A stretch of DNA of 64,000 nucleotides from a virus. The notes beneath the pieces were generated by a model. The model was not told the origin of the DNA, did no database searches, and was given only the letters and a program-made list of their open reading frames with translations. Both the position numbers and the translations under genes were made by a program. The stretch lies in IMG/VR virus record IMGVR_UViG_3300047476_000972, positions 1 through 64,000 of that record; one strand, 5' to 3'. Of this stretch, positions 1 through 9,300 are shown one piece after another (position 1 is the first letter of the stretch; every line of letters starts with the position of its first letter).

Positions 1-2
1 AA

Positions 3-3000
3 AACCCAACCAAGGCTGATATCGCCTCTGCAATTCCACTAGAGGACTTCCTGAAGACTCGCACCGACGCTCCAGAGGGTTGGACCAAGAACGAGGATGG
101 TTCTTTCACTTCTAAGTCTGGTCAGACTGTTAAGGCAGTTGACGCTCAGCCGGAGGGTGACTACATGGTTGAAGGCGCTGGCGAAAGCAATGCGATTGAC
201 CCTGACGTTCCTCTATTCGAAATTCGCGACAAAGACGGCAAGATTCTCGGTGTTGGCCAGAACTGGGCGGGCCTGAACAAGATTGCCATGACCTACGATG
301 CTCTTAATGGAGAGGGCGATGGCACTCCAGAAGAACCAGGCCTAGACCAGACCGCTGGCGAAGGCAGTGACTGGTTTGATAGCGCAGTTGACTTTGACCA
401 CTTATCTGATCCACAGAACTGGAGCCAGTTTAAAGACGGCGAAGCCACCTATACTTCTCCTGACGGCAAGCTAAAACTTACTTGGGAACCAGACGGTGAA
501 GGCGATGTCGGCTTCGGAGCCACCGACCTTTCTGGCATTTCTGTCGAGTACGACGGTCAGCCTGTCGGATCATTCCGAGCAACTCAGCGTGACCTCGAAG
601 AAGGCGACATCGAGGATGGTCTTAAGGATCTCCTAAAGAAGGAAAGCTGGTTCAAGCCAAGTAGCCTAGTCAAGACCGAAAACGACGGCAACTCTTACGG
701 GTTTGACACCGACAAGGGCTACGTAGAAGTAACTCCAGAATTTGACAAGAGTGGCAAGTTCATCGGCTACAAGGTTGAAAAAGAAGCTCGCGATCTAATT
801 GACGAAAACCGTGAAGGCTCTTATTTCAACACCTCTAAGTTCAAGACCAAAGAGGAAGCTCTAGCTGATGCAGAGAAGTTCGCTGAGACTCTTAACGACG
901 AAGACAAACTATCTGATCTTCTAAACGAAAGCTACATGGACGACCCTGGCTTTGACCAAGCTCCGGGTAAGGGAACCGAACTAAGTGAAGCTGGCAAGAA
1001 GATTGCCAAGGACCTAGGTGACCACAAGTTCTTCTATGAAGAAGATGCTGATGGCAATCTAACCGGAGGAGAAGCAACTTACACATCTCCAGATGGCCGC
1101 GTAGAAGCTAAGTACCGCGATGGCTCTTGGTTCGATGACGAGAAGGGCTACATTCCTTGGGACGAGATCGAGGTCTCTGTTGATGGGAAGCTTGTTGACT
1201 CCTTAGTTCGAGACAAACGAGAGTCTTGGCCTGACTTCCTTGACCGCGTTGCCGCTATGTCGGAAAACGGTCTAGAAAATCCTAACTATGCAGAAGAGAA
1301 GAAGGCTAAGCGCGAGGCCGATCGTAAGGCTCGCGAAGACTTCTATAACTCACCAGAGCAGGTAGAAAAGCGCGCACAGGCCAAATGGGAGAAAGAGCAG
1401 GCAGATGCCGCTCAGGAGCAGGCCCGCGAATCTGTTGACAAAGAGGGTCTACTTAAAAAAGTAGATGACCTAGCAAACAAGATCTTTAGTGGAGATAGCG
1501 GAGCCAGCGAAGAGTTCTGGGTGGGCGATGAAGACGAAGACGGCTACCGCAACTGGGGCGTTTACAGTGAAGATGGCGATGAAGTTGCCAGCGGAGTTTT
1601 CGGACCAACTTGGGATGAGACCGATATTGCTTCTGAAATTCGCAACGGAGTCAACGCTCACTTGGACAAGAAGCTTGATGAACTTGAGCCAGCCGCTGGC
1701 CTTGACCAGAATGCAGAGGCACCAACTAAGCCACTATCTGAAAAGCAGATGGAGCCAGCGACTGACAAGCAATATGCTTTCCTAGAAGAGCTACGCTCAG
1801 AACGTGACGGCATCTCGCCCGCAACTGAGAAAGCCATTCAAGATGCACTGGACAACCGCAACCTGACTAAAGCTCAGATGGCATCAATTCTTGGAGAGGT
1901 AACCAAGAAGCCTTTCAAGCCTGGTGTTGACCCAACCAAGCCAACTGAGCGCCAAATCAACTCACTTCAGGGCTACCTGTCTACTAAGGAACTAACTCCT
2001 GACGAGATGAACGACATTCTCGCCGAGCTTGATGCAGGGCTAGATCGTGACTCAATTGAGAAGCTCACCGCTAAGCTACGTCGTCGTCCAGACCGTCAAC
2101 AGACTGAAGGTCTTGATCAGTCAGCGGGTACCCGTTTAACAACTAACCCAGACGGGAGCTCAGAGTACTTCGGCGACGGTGCAGAAGTTGTTGTAGAGAA
2201 AGACGGTGACAAGTTCAAGGTCACGAAGTCTGCGTCTCAGTTCTTGCTAGACGAGAACATCGAACACAGCTACGAAAAAACCGAGACTTACGATTCTGAA
2301 GAAGAAGCACGTAAAGCAGCGGAAGACTTTGCAGCGACCATTGATGATCGCGACAAGCTCTACGACGAGATTTACGAAGACTGGCGCAACTCTGGTGCTG
2401 GCTTTGATCAGGCACCTGGAGAAACCAAGACTCTGTCCCCAAAGATGATGGAACCAGCTACTGATGCTCAGTACAGCTATCTAGAGGGACTCTTCGAAAG
2501 CAAGAACGGCGTTGACGCTGACACGGCTCAGGCAATCACCGAAGCTTTGGAATCTAAGAATCTGACCAAGGCTCAGGCTGGTGCATTTATTGGCAAGCTC
2601 CGCGAGCTAGGTGACAAAGAAAACCTAGGCCAATATGGCAAGCCTTCTCAGAAGATGATTGACTCTGTAAAGCGTGACGTTTACGCTAAGGGTTTGTCTG
2701 ACGCTGACCGTGAGGAAATTCTTAAGGACCTAGAAAACCGCTCAAAGGGCGATGTTTCATCTATCATCAGCATGTTGAAGGACATGGACAATGTTGCTGG
2801 CGGTATGGAGAAGTACATTGACAGCCTAGTTCAGAGTGGCGATGTTAACGCTTTGAAGCGTCTACGTGAAGATGGCCGTTTTGGAGACTACAACGTTGAT
2901 TTAGACAATGCTATTTCTAAGCTAGAGTCTGGTGACAAGGGTTTTGATCAAGCAGCCGGAAAGCAGTACGGAACATCTTGGGAGCAGATGAAGCCAGAGT

Positions 3001-3797
3001 TGGTTTCGTTGGCTGAGGATACCGAGAACAGCGATGAAAAAGGCTACGCGTTCTTAAGTAAAGAATTTGTAGAGGGCCTTGACCCAAACGATATTGATGA
3101 TGCCTACTACCTTTACTCCGAGTTGATGGATGCATACAAAGCGATGCGCCCTGAATCAGAAGAAGGCAAGGCACTAGAGGCTCGCCTGAAAAAGTCAGCT
3201 GACGACTTGCTCGCCAAGATCGAGTCCGACATGGGACCTATCGAAGCAGCTAAGCGTAACCCGGACGACATGGGAAGTACTTTTGAATTTGGTAAGGTTT
3301 TTGATGAAATTGAAGATCTAATTTCTTACTACTACCCTTCAAATGCAGACGAAATTGCCGACCAGCTAACCGACGATGATGGCGGTATTGTTGGCGATGT
3401 TCGCGGAGGCGGCTGGGAAGGTTCAGTACGTTTCAACGAAGAGACTGACAAGTGGGAAGCCCGCATGACTTCTCCTGGCCAAGACTCGGAGAACTACGGC
3501 GAAGACTTCGACTCCCTGTCTGACGCTGCCAACTGGGTTGGCGCGAGCATGGCAGACGAGAACAAGTATCTTCCTCCTCTAGAGGCTCGCCTGCTCAATG
3601 ATGGTTCGCAGGAGTCTCTAGAAGATTTGATTAAAGAGTACGGTGACGATCCAGCTGTTCTAGTTGAAAAGATTCGTTCAGCTGCAGCGTGGTTCCGTAC
3701 TACTCGTCGAAACCAAGGAGACCAGATCGCTAATAAGCTGGAAGACTACGCCGACAGGGTAGAACAGCTTAATGGCGGCACCTCCCCAAAAGCCTAG
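3..3797 (+). CDS. Modular linker-repeat polyprotein, N-terminus outside window (0-frame product)
   Basis: The frame is open from the first bases of the window, so the first ATG (165) is probably internal and the true start lies upstream. Counting from that ATG there are 1,210 residues, highly acidic, with no signal peptide or membrane segment. Modules are separated by G-L/F-D-Q linkers at residues 59, 262, 512, 649, 746 and 926. Three module types occur twice: a beta-type unit with GEATYTSPDG (about 92-157 and 302-365), a helical unit ending in DEDKL/DDRDKL (about 185-256 and 673-741), and a helical unit starting EPATDxQY (about 529-640 and 762-870). The enzymatic function is not recognised. 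It precedes the capsid protease gene and shares its linker with the ArdC-like domains read after a -1 shift at 3785-3791. A packaged, injected defence-evasion protein is my inference. Confidence 0.7.
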   Translation, partial: NPTKADIASAIPLEDFLKTRTDAPEGWTKNEDGSFTSKSGQTVKAVDAQPEGDYMVEGAGESNAIDPDVPLFEIRDKDGKILGVGQNWAGLNKIAMTYDALNGEGDGTPEEPGLDQTAGEGSDWFDSAVDFDHLSDPQNWSQFKDGEATYTSPDGKLKLTWEPDGEGDVGFGATDLSGISVEYDGQPVGSFRATQRDLEEGDIEDGLKDLLKKESWFKPSSLVKTENDGNSYGFDTDKGYVEVTPEFDKSGKFIGYKVEKEARDLIDENREGSYFNTSKFKTKEEALADAEKFAETLNDEDKLSDLLNESYMDDPGFDQAPGKGTELSEAGKKIAKDLGDHKFFYEEDADGNLTGGEATYTSPDGRVEAKYRDGSWFDDEKGYIPWDEIEVSVDGKLVDSLVRDKRESWPDFLDRVAAMSENGLENPNYAEEKKAKREADRKAREDFYNSPEQVEKRAQAKWEKEQADAAQEQARESVDKEGLLKKVDDLANKIFSGDSGASEEFWVGDEDEDGYRNWGVYSEDGDEVASGVFGPTWDETDIASEIRNGVNAHLDKKLDELEPAAGLDQNAEAPTKPLSEKQMEPATDKQYAFLEELRSERDGISPATEKAIQDALDNRNLTKAQMASILGEVTKKPFKPGVDPTKPTERQINSLQGYLSTKELTPDEMNDILAELDAGLDRDSIEKLTAKLRRRPDRQQTEGLDQSAGTRLTTNPDGSSEYFGDGAEVVVEKDGDKFKVTKSASQFLLDENIEHSYEKTETYDSEEEARKAAEDFAATIDDRDKLYDEIYEDWRNSGAGFDQAPGETKTLSPKMMEPATDAQYSYLEGLFESKNGVDADTAQAITEALESKNLTKAQAGAFIGKLRELGDKENLGQYGKPSQKMIDSVKRDVYAKGLSDADREEILKDLENRSKGDVSSIISMLKDMDNVAGGMEKYIDSLVQSGDVNALKRLREDGRFGDYNVDLDNAISKLESGDKGFDQAAGKQYGTSWEQMKPELVSLAEDTENSDEKGYAFLSKEFVEGLDPNDIDDAYYLYSELMDAYKAMRPESEEGKALEARLKKSADDLLAKIESDMGPIEAAKRNPDDMGSTFEFGKVFDEIEDLISYYYPSNADEIADQLTDDDGGIVGDVRGGGWEGSVRFNEETDKWEARMTSPGQDSENYGEDFDSLSDAANWVGASMADENKYLPPLEARLLNDGSQESLEDLIKEYGDDPAVLVEKIRSAAAWFRTTRRNQGDQIANKLEDYADRVEQLNGGTSPKA

Positions 3798-5053
3798 CCC
3801 CCGAAGAGGGGGCTGAGCCTGGATTAGATCAGGACGCTCCAGATTTAGCAAGAATCTCTAGCATCCTTGATAAGTACCGCACTAAACCTGCGACTACTAA
3901 TTCTGTTCGCCCTGCAATGCCTGAAGGTGAACCAGGATCCAAAACTAATCCGCTCGAGCTTACCTCGGAGCAGTTTGACGAGAAGCTTGCTTCTGTAACC
4001 GAGACCAACAAGTCCGCGGCATCTAGCGTTCTTGCTGATGTATTAGAGAAGCTACGCACCCCTAAGAATATTCAAGCTTGGGCGCGCAAATGGGATAGGG
4101 ACGCTAATCGACCTCTCCCGGTTAACCCTGCAAGTGAGACCCACTACACAGGGCCTAACTTGCTTGCGCTAGAAAACGCAGCTTCGGAAAACGGATTCAG
4201 CGACCCTCGTTGGATGAGCGCCTCTCAGGTTGCTCAGGCTGGTGGCTCGATTCCAGCCGGAACCAAGGGTACTCAGATTCTCGTACCTAGCTTCTATGTT
4301 GCCAACCGTGATGGCAAGGTCGTTGAGTACTTTGAGTTCAGAAAAGTTACTGTTTTTAACGGTGACCAGATTCAAGGAATAAATCCATACAACGCCGACG
4401 ACAACAAGTCATATACTGCAAAGGAAGCTGTAGATATTGTTCTCGACAGGATGCGCGAAGCCGCAACTCTCCGAGATGTAGAAACTCCAGAGATCTTCGG
4501 TATTCAGCTAGATAAAGATCAAAATCCTCGCTGGTCACCAAACTACGGTAGAGATGTTGATAGCGTACGACTACCACTCCGCGCAAACTTTGATAGCGAT
4601 GAGTCTTGGTTCAATGCATTTGCTCACGAGCTTATTCACAGCACTGGTAGAACTAACCGACTTAACCGAGAAGAAGTTAAGAAGGCACTGGATGGGAACA
4701 GTAATTCCTACGCAGAAGAAGAGCTAACCGCTGAGCTAGGCTCTATGCTTCTAGCAAAGATGTTCGGGATAAATTCTGACCCAAGCAACTCGATTAGCTA
4801 TCTACTCACCCACATCAAGAACCTAGACGGCGTGAATGCCGATAAGGCCGTGACTGACGCCATGACTAGGGCTCAGCTGGCGGCGGACTACCTGCTGGGT
4901 AACGACGTTCTTCCTCAGTGGAACCCGCTCAAGACTAAGGTTGCTCCAACTCTACAGTCAGCAAGAATGGCGTCTACTACTCCAGAAGACTCTAGCTTGA
5001 ACCCAAACACTAACCCTGATTCAGTTGATGCTCCTCTAGTAGGCCTTGACCAA
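339..5053 (+). repeat. Dispersed G-[LF]-D-Q linker repeat (8 copies)
   Basis: A short protein-level repeat, G-(L/F)-D-Q followed by an Ala/Pro/Gly-rich stretch such as APGK or AAGK, begins at nucleotides 339, 948, 1698, 2109, 2400, 2940, 3821 and 5042. Each copy sits at the boundary between distinct sequence modules. The copy at 3821 lies in the -1 frame between the stop at 3797 and the first ATG of the ArdC frame, so the repeat itself links the two frames. It may be a flexible spacer or a protease recognition site. A related GGLDRNRG occurs in the capsid protease near nucleotide 8208. Confidence 0.85.
3785..3815 (+). promoter_or_regulatory. Programmed -1 ribosomal frameshift signal
   Basis: In the upstream frame the codons CCA AAA at 3786-3791 are preceded by C, giving C CCA AAA, a perfect X XXY YYZ slippery heptamer. 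Four bases later a 7-bp G+C-rich stem (3796-3802 with 3808-3814) closes a 5-base GAAGA loop; its base overlaps the zero-frame TAG at 3795-3797. The -1 frame opens at 3773, after a TAA at 3770, and stays open to 6097, so a shift can only occur between 3773 and 3797, exactly where the heptamer lies. There is no T-tract after the hairpin, which argues against an intrinsic terminator. Confidence 0.85.
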
Positions 5054-6097
5054 GCCCCGGGTAAGAAGCCTTTCAACCGTGCCAATTCAGTGTCAGATAG
5101 CAAGGACGCCAAAGAGCGAGTTCTATCTGGCCTACTGGAAAAGATTAAAGAAGGTAAGGCTCCTTGGCGTAAGCCATTCAAGGACGACGCTAACTATGCT
5201 GGTGCATTCGTTCCGCGTAACCCAGCGTCAAAGCACATCTACAGCGGTATTAACTCGATTGTTCTTCGACTACACCAAGAGCTTGCTGGGTACTCAGATC
5301 CTCGCTGGATGACATACAACCAAGCCACTGATCTAGGTGGTCAGGTTCGTAAAGGATCTAAGGGTGTTCAAATTCTTGTTCCTTACAAAAGGGTCAAGAA
5401 AGAGAAGGACTCTTCAACCGGAGAAGAGAAGGTAACTGGTAGCTATGTCACCTTCGGCGTAAAGACCGTATTCAATGTTGAACAAATTGATGGCCTAAAC
5501 CTGCCAACTGTTAAGGCTGAAGCAGGCGAACCAAAAACTCCTCTAGAGTCTCAGGATTTTATTCTGGAACGCTATCAGAAGTCAATGGAAGCCAAGGGTC
5601 TGAAGGCTCCTCAGGTTTCATACACCTATGTTGGTGCGTACGGAAGCCACTCGTCTTCTCCAAACTGGAACCCAGCTTCTGACGTCATTACTCTTCCAAC
5701 CAAGGAGCAGTTCAACAGCCCAGAGGATATGTTCGACACCATTGCTCATGAGTTAGCCCACTCGACCGGACACAAGGACCGCCTTGACCGCACCGAGCTA
5801 ACTAAGAACTACGGGACAAGCAATGCAGCTCGAGGCGAAGAAGAGCTTATCGCGGAAATTTCTTCAGCGATCCTAGCTAGCATGTTCGGCGTAAACAGCG
5901 ACTTTGACAACACTGCGGCTTATGTAAAGAGCTGGCTACAGGCACTACAGGATAACCCTGATATGGTTATGAAGGCCTCTTCTGAAGCTCAGAAGGTAGT
6001 AGACTATTTGCTAGGTATGGATCTGGGAGACTGGAGCCCTATCGAGGGTTACCGATCATCAAACAAATCTAAATCAGATGGAGACTCAGATGAGTAA
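3791..6097 (+). CDS. Tandem ArdC-like antirestriction metallopeptidases, translated by -1 frameshift
   Basis: Two ArdC-type units are fused. Each has an ArdC N-terminal ssDNA-binding-like domain (signatures such as DPRW, Q-x6-GG, KGTQILVP/KGVQILVP, TVFN-x3-Q-I) followed by a zinc metallopeptidase domain with HExxH (HELIH near nt 4627; HELAH near nt 5749) and a downstream EEEL-x-AE segment that could supply the third zinc ligand. A GLDQAPGK linker at 5042 separates the units. ArdC proteins protect incoming DNA from restriction endonucleases. The first ATG (3917) has no Shine-Dalgarno, and the in-frame region from 3791 to 3916 encodes another linker (GLDQ at 3821), so I read this as the C-terminal part of the upstream polyprotein made by frameshifting. 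Independent initiation at 3917 is the alternative. Confidence 0.8.
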   Translation, partial: SLAPEEGAEPGLDQDAPDLARISSILDKYRTKPATTNSVRPAMPEGEPGSKTNPLELTSEQFDEKLASVTETNKSAASSVLADVLEKLRTPKNIQAWARKWDRDANRPLPVNPASETHYTGPNLLALENAASENGFSDPRWMSASQVAQAGGSIPAGTKGTQILVPSFYVANRDGKVVEYFEFRKVTVFNGDQIQGINPYNADDNKSYTAKEAVDIVLDRMREAATLRDVETPEIFGIQLDKDQNPRWSPNYGRDVDSVRLPLRANFDSDESWFNAFAHELIHSTGRTNRLNREEVKKALDGNSNSYAEEELTAELGSMLLAKMFGINSDPSNSISYLLTHIKNLDGVNADKAVTDAMTRAQLAADYLLGNDVLPQWNPLKTKVAPTLQSARMASTTPEDSSLNPNTNPDSVDAPLVGLDQAPGKKPFNRANSVSDSKDAKERVLSGLLEKIKEGKAPWRKPFKDDANYAGAFVPRNPASKHIYSGINSIVLRLHQELAGYSDPRWMTYNQATDLGGQVRKGSKGVQILVPYKRVKKEKDSSTGEEKVTGSYVTFGVKTVFNVEQIDGLNLPTVKAEAGEPKTPLESQDFILERYQKSMEAKGLKAPQVSYTYVGAYGSHSSSPNWNPASDVITLPTKEQFNSPEDMFDTIAHELAHSTGHKDRLDRTELTKNYGTSNAARGEEELIAEISSAILASMFGVNSDFDNTAAYVKSWLQALQDNPDMVMKASSEAQKVVDYLLGMDLGDWSPIEGYRSSNKSKSDGDSDE

Positions 6098-6257
6098 AGA
6101 AAAGCCTGACATGCTAGGCGGATATACTGAGAATGATCCTGAGTACTGGACTCTTCTAGCCAAGATAATTGGCAATCCAGTCCCAGATTATGAAGATGAC
6201 AGCGAATTCGTTGATGAAGACGGTGTTGTCATCAAGGATATCACACCTGACAAATAA
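6090..6257 (+). CDS. Small acidic hypothetical protein, 55 aa
   Basis: This short frame starts with an ATG at 6090 that overlaps the end of the ArdC frame by 8 bases. A GGAG Shine-Dalgarno lies at 6080-6083, six bases before the start. The product is very acidic, with a DYEDDSEF stretch, and has no recognised domain. The overlap suggests translational coupling to the frameshifted polyprotein, perhaps as a partner or inhibitor, but that is only a guess. Confidence 0.5.
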   Translation: MSKEKPDMLGGYTENDPEYWTLLAKIIGNPVPDYEDDSEFVDEDGVVIKDITPDK

Positions 6258-6318
6258 ATCACTTTAATAAATAACGGGTAAAATTAGTCTAGGGTTTCTG
6301 ACTTTATAGGATTGATGG

Positions 6319-9300
6319 ATGAACCACCTAATCGGCCGCTCTGGCGAACTAGCATTCTATGCTAACAACACTCACGGTGTAGTTATTGATACTGCCGTAG
6401 GAGCCGTTGTCGCCAGCGGTGCAGCGCTAGACCTATTTGCAGAAAACAAGTGGGAGCTTTCATCGACTCCTCTCACTCAATCAGAACAACTTCTTGCTGA
6501 CAAGGTCATAGCCACTCTAGAAGAAGACGCTATTGTTGCATCTGCTGACAGGATGTACACCATCCCTAAGTCAGCTCAGGCAGAGGCGGAAAAAGCCTTG
6601 GCTTGGCGGAAAGAAGAAGGCAGAGGCGGAACCCCTGTCGGCCTTAACACTGCCCGCACCCTCGCTAAGGGCGGTCAGATTGGCATCCGCAAGATCCGCC
6701 ACATTGCTAAATACTTCCCTCGTCACGAAGTTGACAAGAAGGGTAAGGGCTGGAAGCCAGGCGAAGACAACTTCCCGTCTAACGGACGTATCGCATGGGC
6801 ACTCTGGGGTGGAGACGCCGCTTGGCGTTGGGCACGTGCCATCGTTGAGCGCGAAGACAAAAAGGAAAACTCTGTCACTGCGGGTGGATACACTATTTCT
6901 AACTACGTTGATCAGATCAACTACCCTAAGCAGAATGAAGAGCTAAATCCTTTTAAGTACGCTCACGAGCTTGACGCAAACTACGGCCCAGAGTTCTTGG
7001 CTCGAGTCTGCCTAGATGGTTCTGGCATTGACCGACTCTACATGATCGATATTGATGGTTCTGTACACGTCTGGGATGACGGGTGTTGGGACAACCTAGG
7101 TCATGTTGATGGCGACATCTGGACATATGACCGAATGCTAGATGACGTCTATGATCTTGAGGAAAAATCTCACGTAATTATTGACCCTCAGTCTGCACTT
7201 ATGATTGCAGCGCGTATGGCTGTAGACCCATATTGCAAGACTTCTGTTTTTGACCTAGACTCTGACGAAGCGGCTCTAATGGAAGCTGGCATCGGCGGAG
7301 AAGACTGGGAATTCATTGACCAAGTCATTACTGCTGCAGCTTCTGATCAGGATGGTAACTACACTCCAGAAGAGCGTTCAGCAAATGCTGGAAACCAGCC
7401 TCGCAATGCTACCGGTCAGTTTGCCAAGGTAGGCCAGAAGGTAGCTATTGGTGGAGACGCTGCTAGAGGTTCTGGCACAATCCGAGACATTGACGGTGCG
7501 ACAGGCATTGTCACCGTCGACCTTGAAGACGGTAGATCCGTCAAAGTTGGCTCTAAGTACTTAGTACCAGCAGAAAAGGCAAACAGCCGACCAAACTCAC
7601 TTCGTGTTGATGACGCTAGCAAAGCTCCTATGGACTTTTCTGGAATCATCGGGGAGCCTCGTACTCCTCAGAACAGCAAGAAGGCTCACCTTCCGGGAAC
7701 CCTACCGAAGCTAGATGTTGATGCATTTATCAACAACTACGCGTCTTGGGTAGAGAAGGAACGCTACAAGCCAAAGAACGCGGCTGACAAAGCTGCTGTT
7801 AAAAAGCGTTGGCCAAATGCCAAGTTCACTGAGACTTCTATCATTGCAGCGGCAGAAGAAAAAGAAGAGATTCTTACTCCTTCTACTTCTGACGTAAGAC
7901 CTAGATACCTTGCCATCGTTGATCAGCAAGACCCAGAGGCAATGGTTGATCTCGTTGCTGTTATCCCTAAGACCGCTACTTCCACTACTCCTCTTGTCTA
8001 TAAGCGTGAGGGAGATAAGTGGGTTCAGGATGACCAAACTCTAGCTGACCTACGCTCGGCTACCAAACCTCCAGTAATTGAACTAGATAAAGAATCCCTA
8101 AAGGATGTCTTGTCTCAGATGGCAGAGGGAAAGCCTACAGAAGAATCTGCCCCGGAGGCTGTTGCAGCTAGCTTGCTAACTGTCTTTGATGCATTTGTTG
8201 CTGCTGGCGGCCTAGACCGCAACCGTGGCAATGCGGAAGAGCTTCGCCAATACTGGACTCGTGGTAAGGGCGCTGCCAAGATTCGTTGGGGCACTCCAGG
8301 CGACTGGACTCGTTGCGTCCGTCAACTTTCAAAGTACATGGGCCCACGTGCCAAGGGCTATTGTCAGCTTCGTCACAAGGATGCCACTGGCGTATACACT
8401 GGTAGCCGTCTAAACCCGGGCCGTCGTAACGAAACTTCTAGCCTATTTGCCAGCGAGATGGACTTAGTCCAGTCAGTAGTTGCTCAGTCCGAACTAACTG
8501 CGAGAGCAAACGACGCGAGAGAGCGTCTAGGGCTGGTCGCTGGTGCAAAAATGGAGCACGGTGCCAAGTTCAACATCCCTCTACTGATCCCAGAAGACTT
8601 GGAATCAGGAGATGGTCGTAAGTTTGTAAAGGACTCTCTGTCAGTTCGAGAGCTTCCACTTCCACTCCTATGGCAGATCAAGACTGGCGACGGTCACATG
8701 GGGTCTGTAGTAGTTGGACGTATTGATTACGTAGAAAGAACCGAAAACGGTATCGGAAATGCCTATGGCGTTTTTGATACAGGAGCATATGGTCAAGAGG
8801 CAGAGCGTCTAGTACGTAACGGATTCATCCGTGGTGTTTCTGCAGATCTAGACCAGTTCGAGGCAGAAGAAGAGAAGACTGAAAATGCCGAGGACACCGA
8901 AGACGTAGGCAAGAAAAAGCTAACTATAAATCACGCCCGTGTAATGGCTGCTACAATTGTAGCTAAGCCTGCATTCCAAGAATGCACTATCTCTATTGAA
9001 GAACAACCAGCGGGAGACCAGGAGGATGAAGTGATTCCAGTTGACGGAATATACGAAGAATCCGTCGAACAAGAATTCTCTGGCGCACCGCTAGTTGCTT
9101 CAGGATTCATTGACGGCGAGATTCCTATGACACCACCAGCAGAGTGGTTCAAGGACCCTAAGCTGACTAAGGCTACCCCGATTACTGTTGACCCTTCTGG
9201 TCGCATTTACGGACACATTGCAGCTTGGCACGTAAACCACATCGGTATGCCTCGCTCTACCCGCCCACCTCGCTCAAAGAGCAAGTATGCTTACTTCCAC

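Noticed and set aside
3796-3814. Hairpin after the polyprotein stop as an intrinsic terminator
   Set aside because: No T-tract follows; spacing from the slippery heptamer and the continuing -1 frame fit a frameshift stimulator better.
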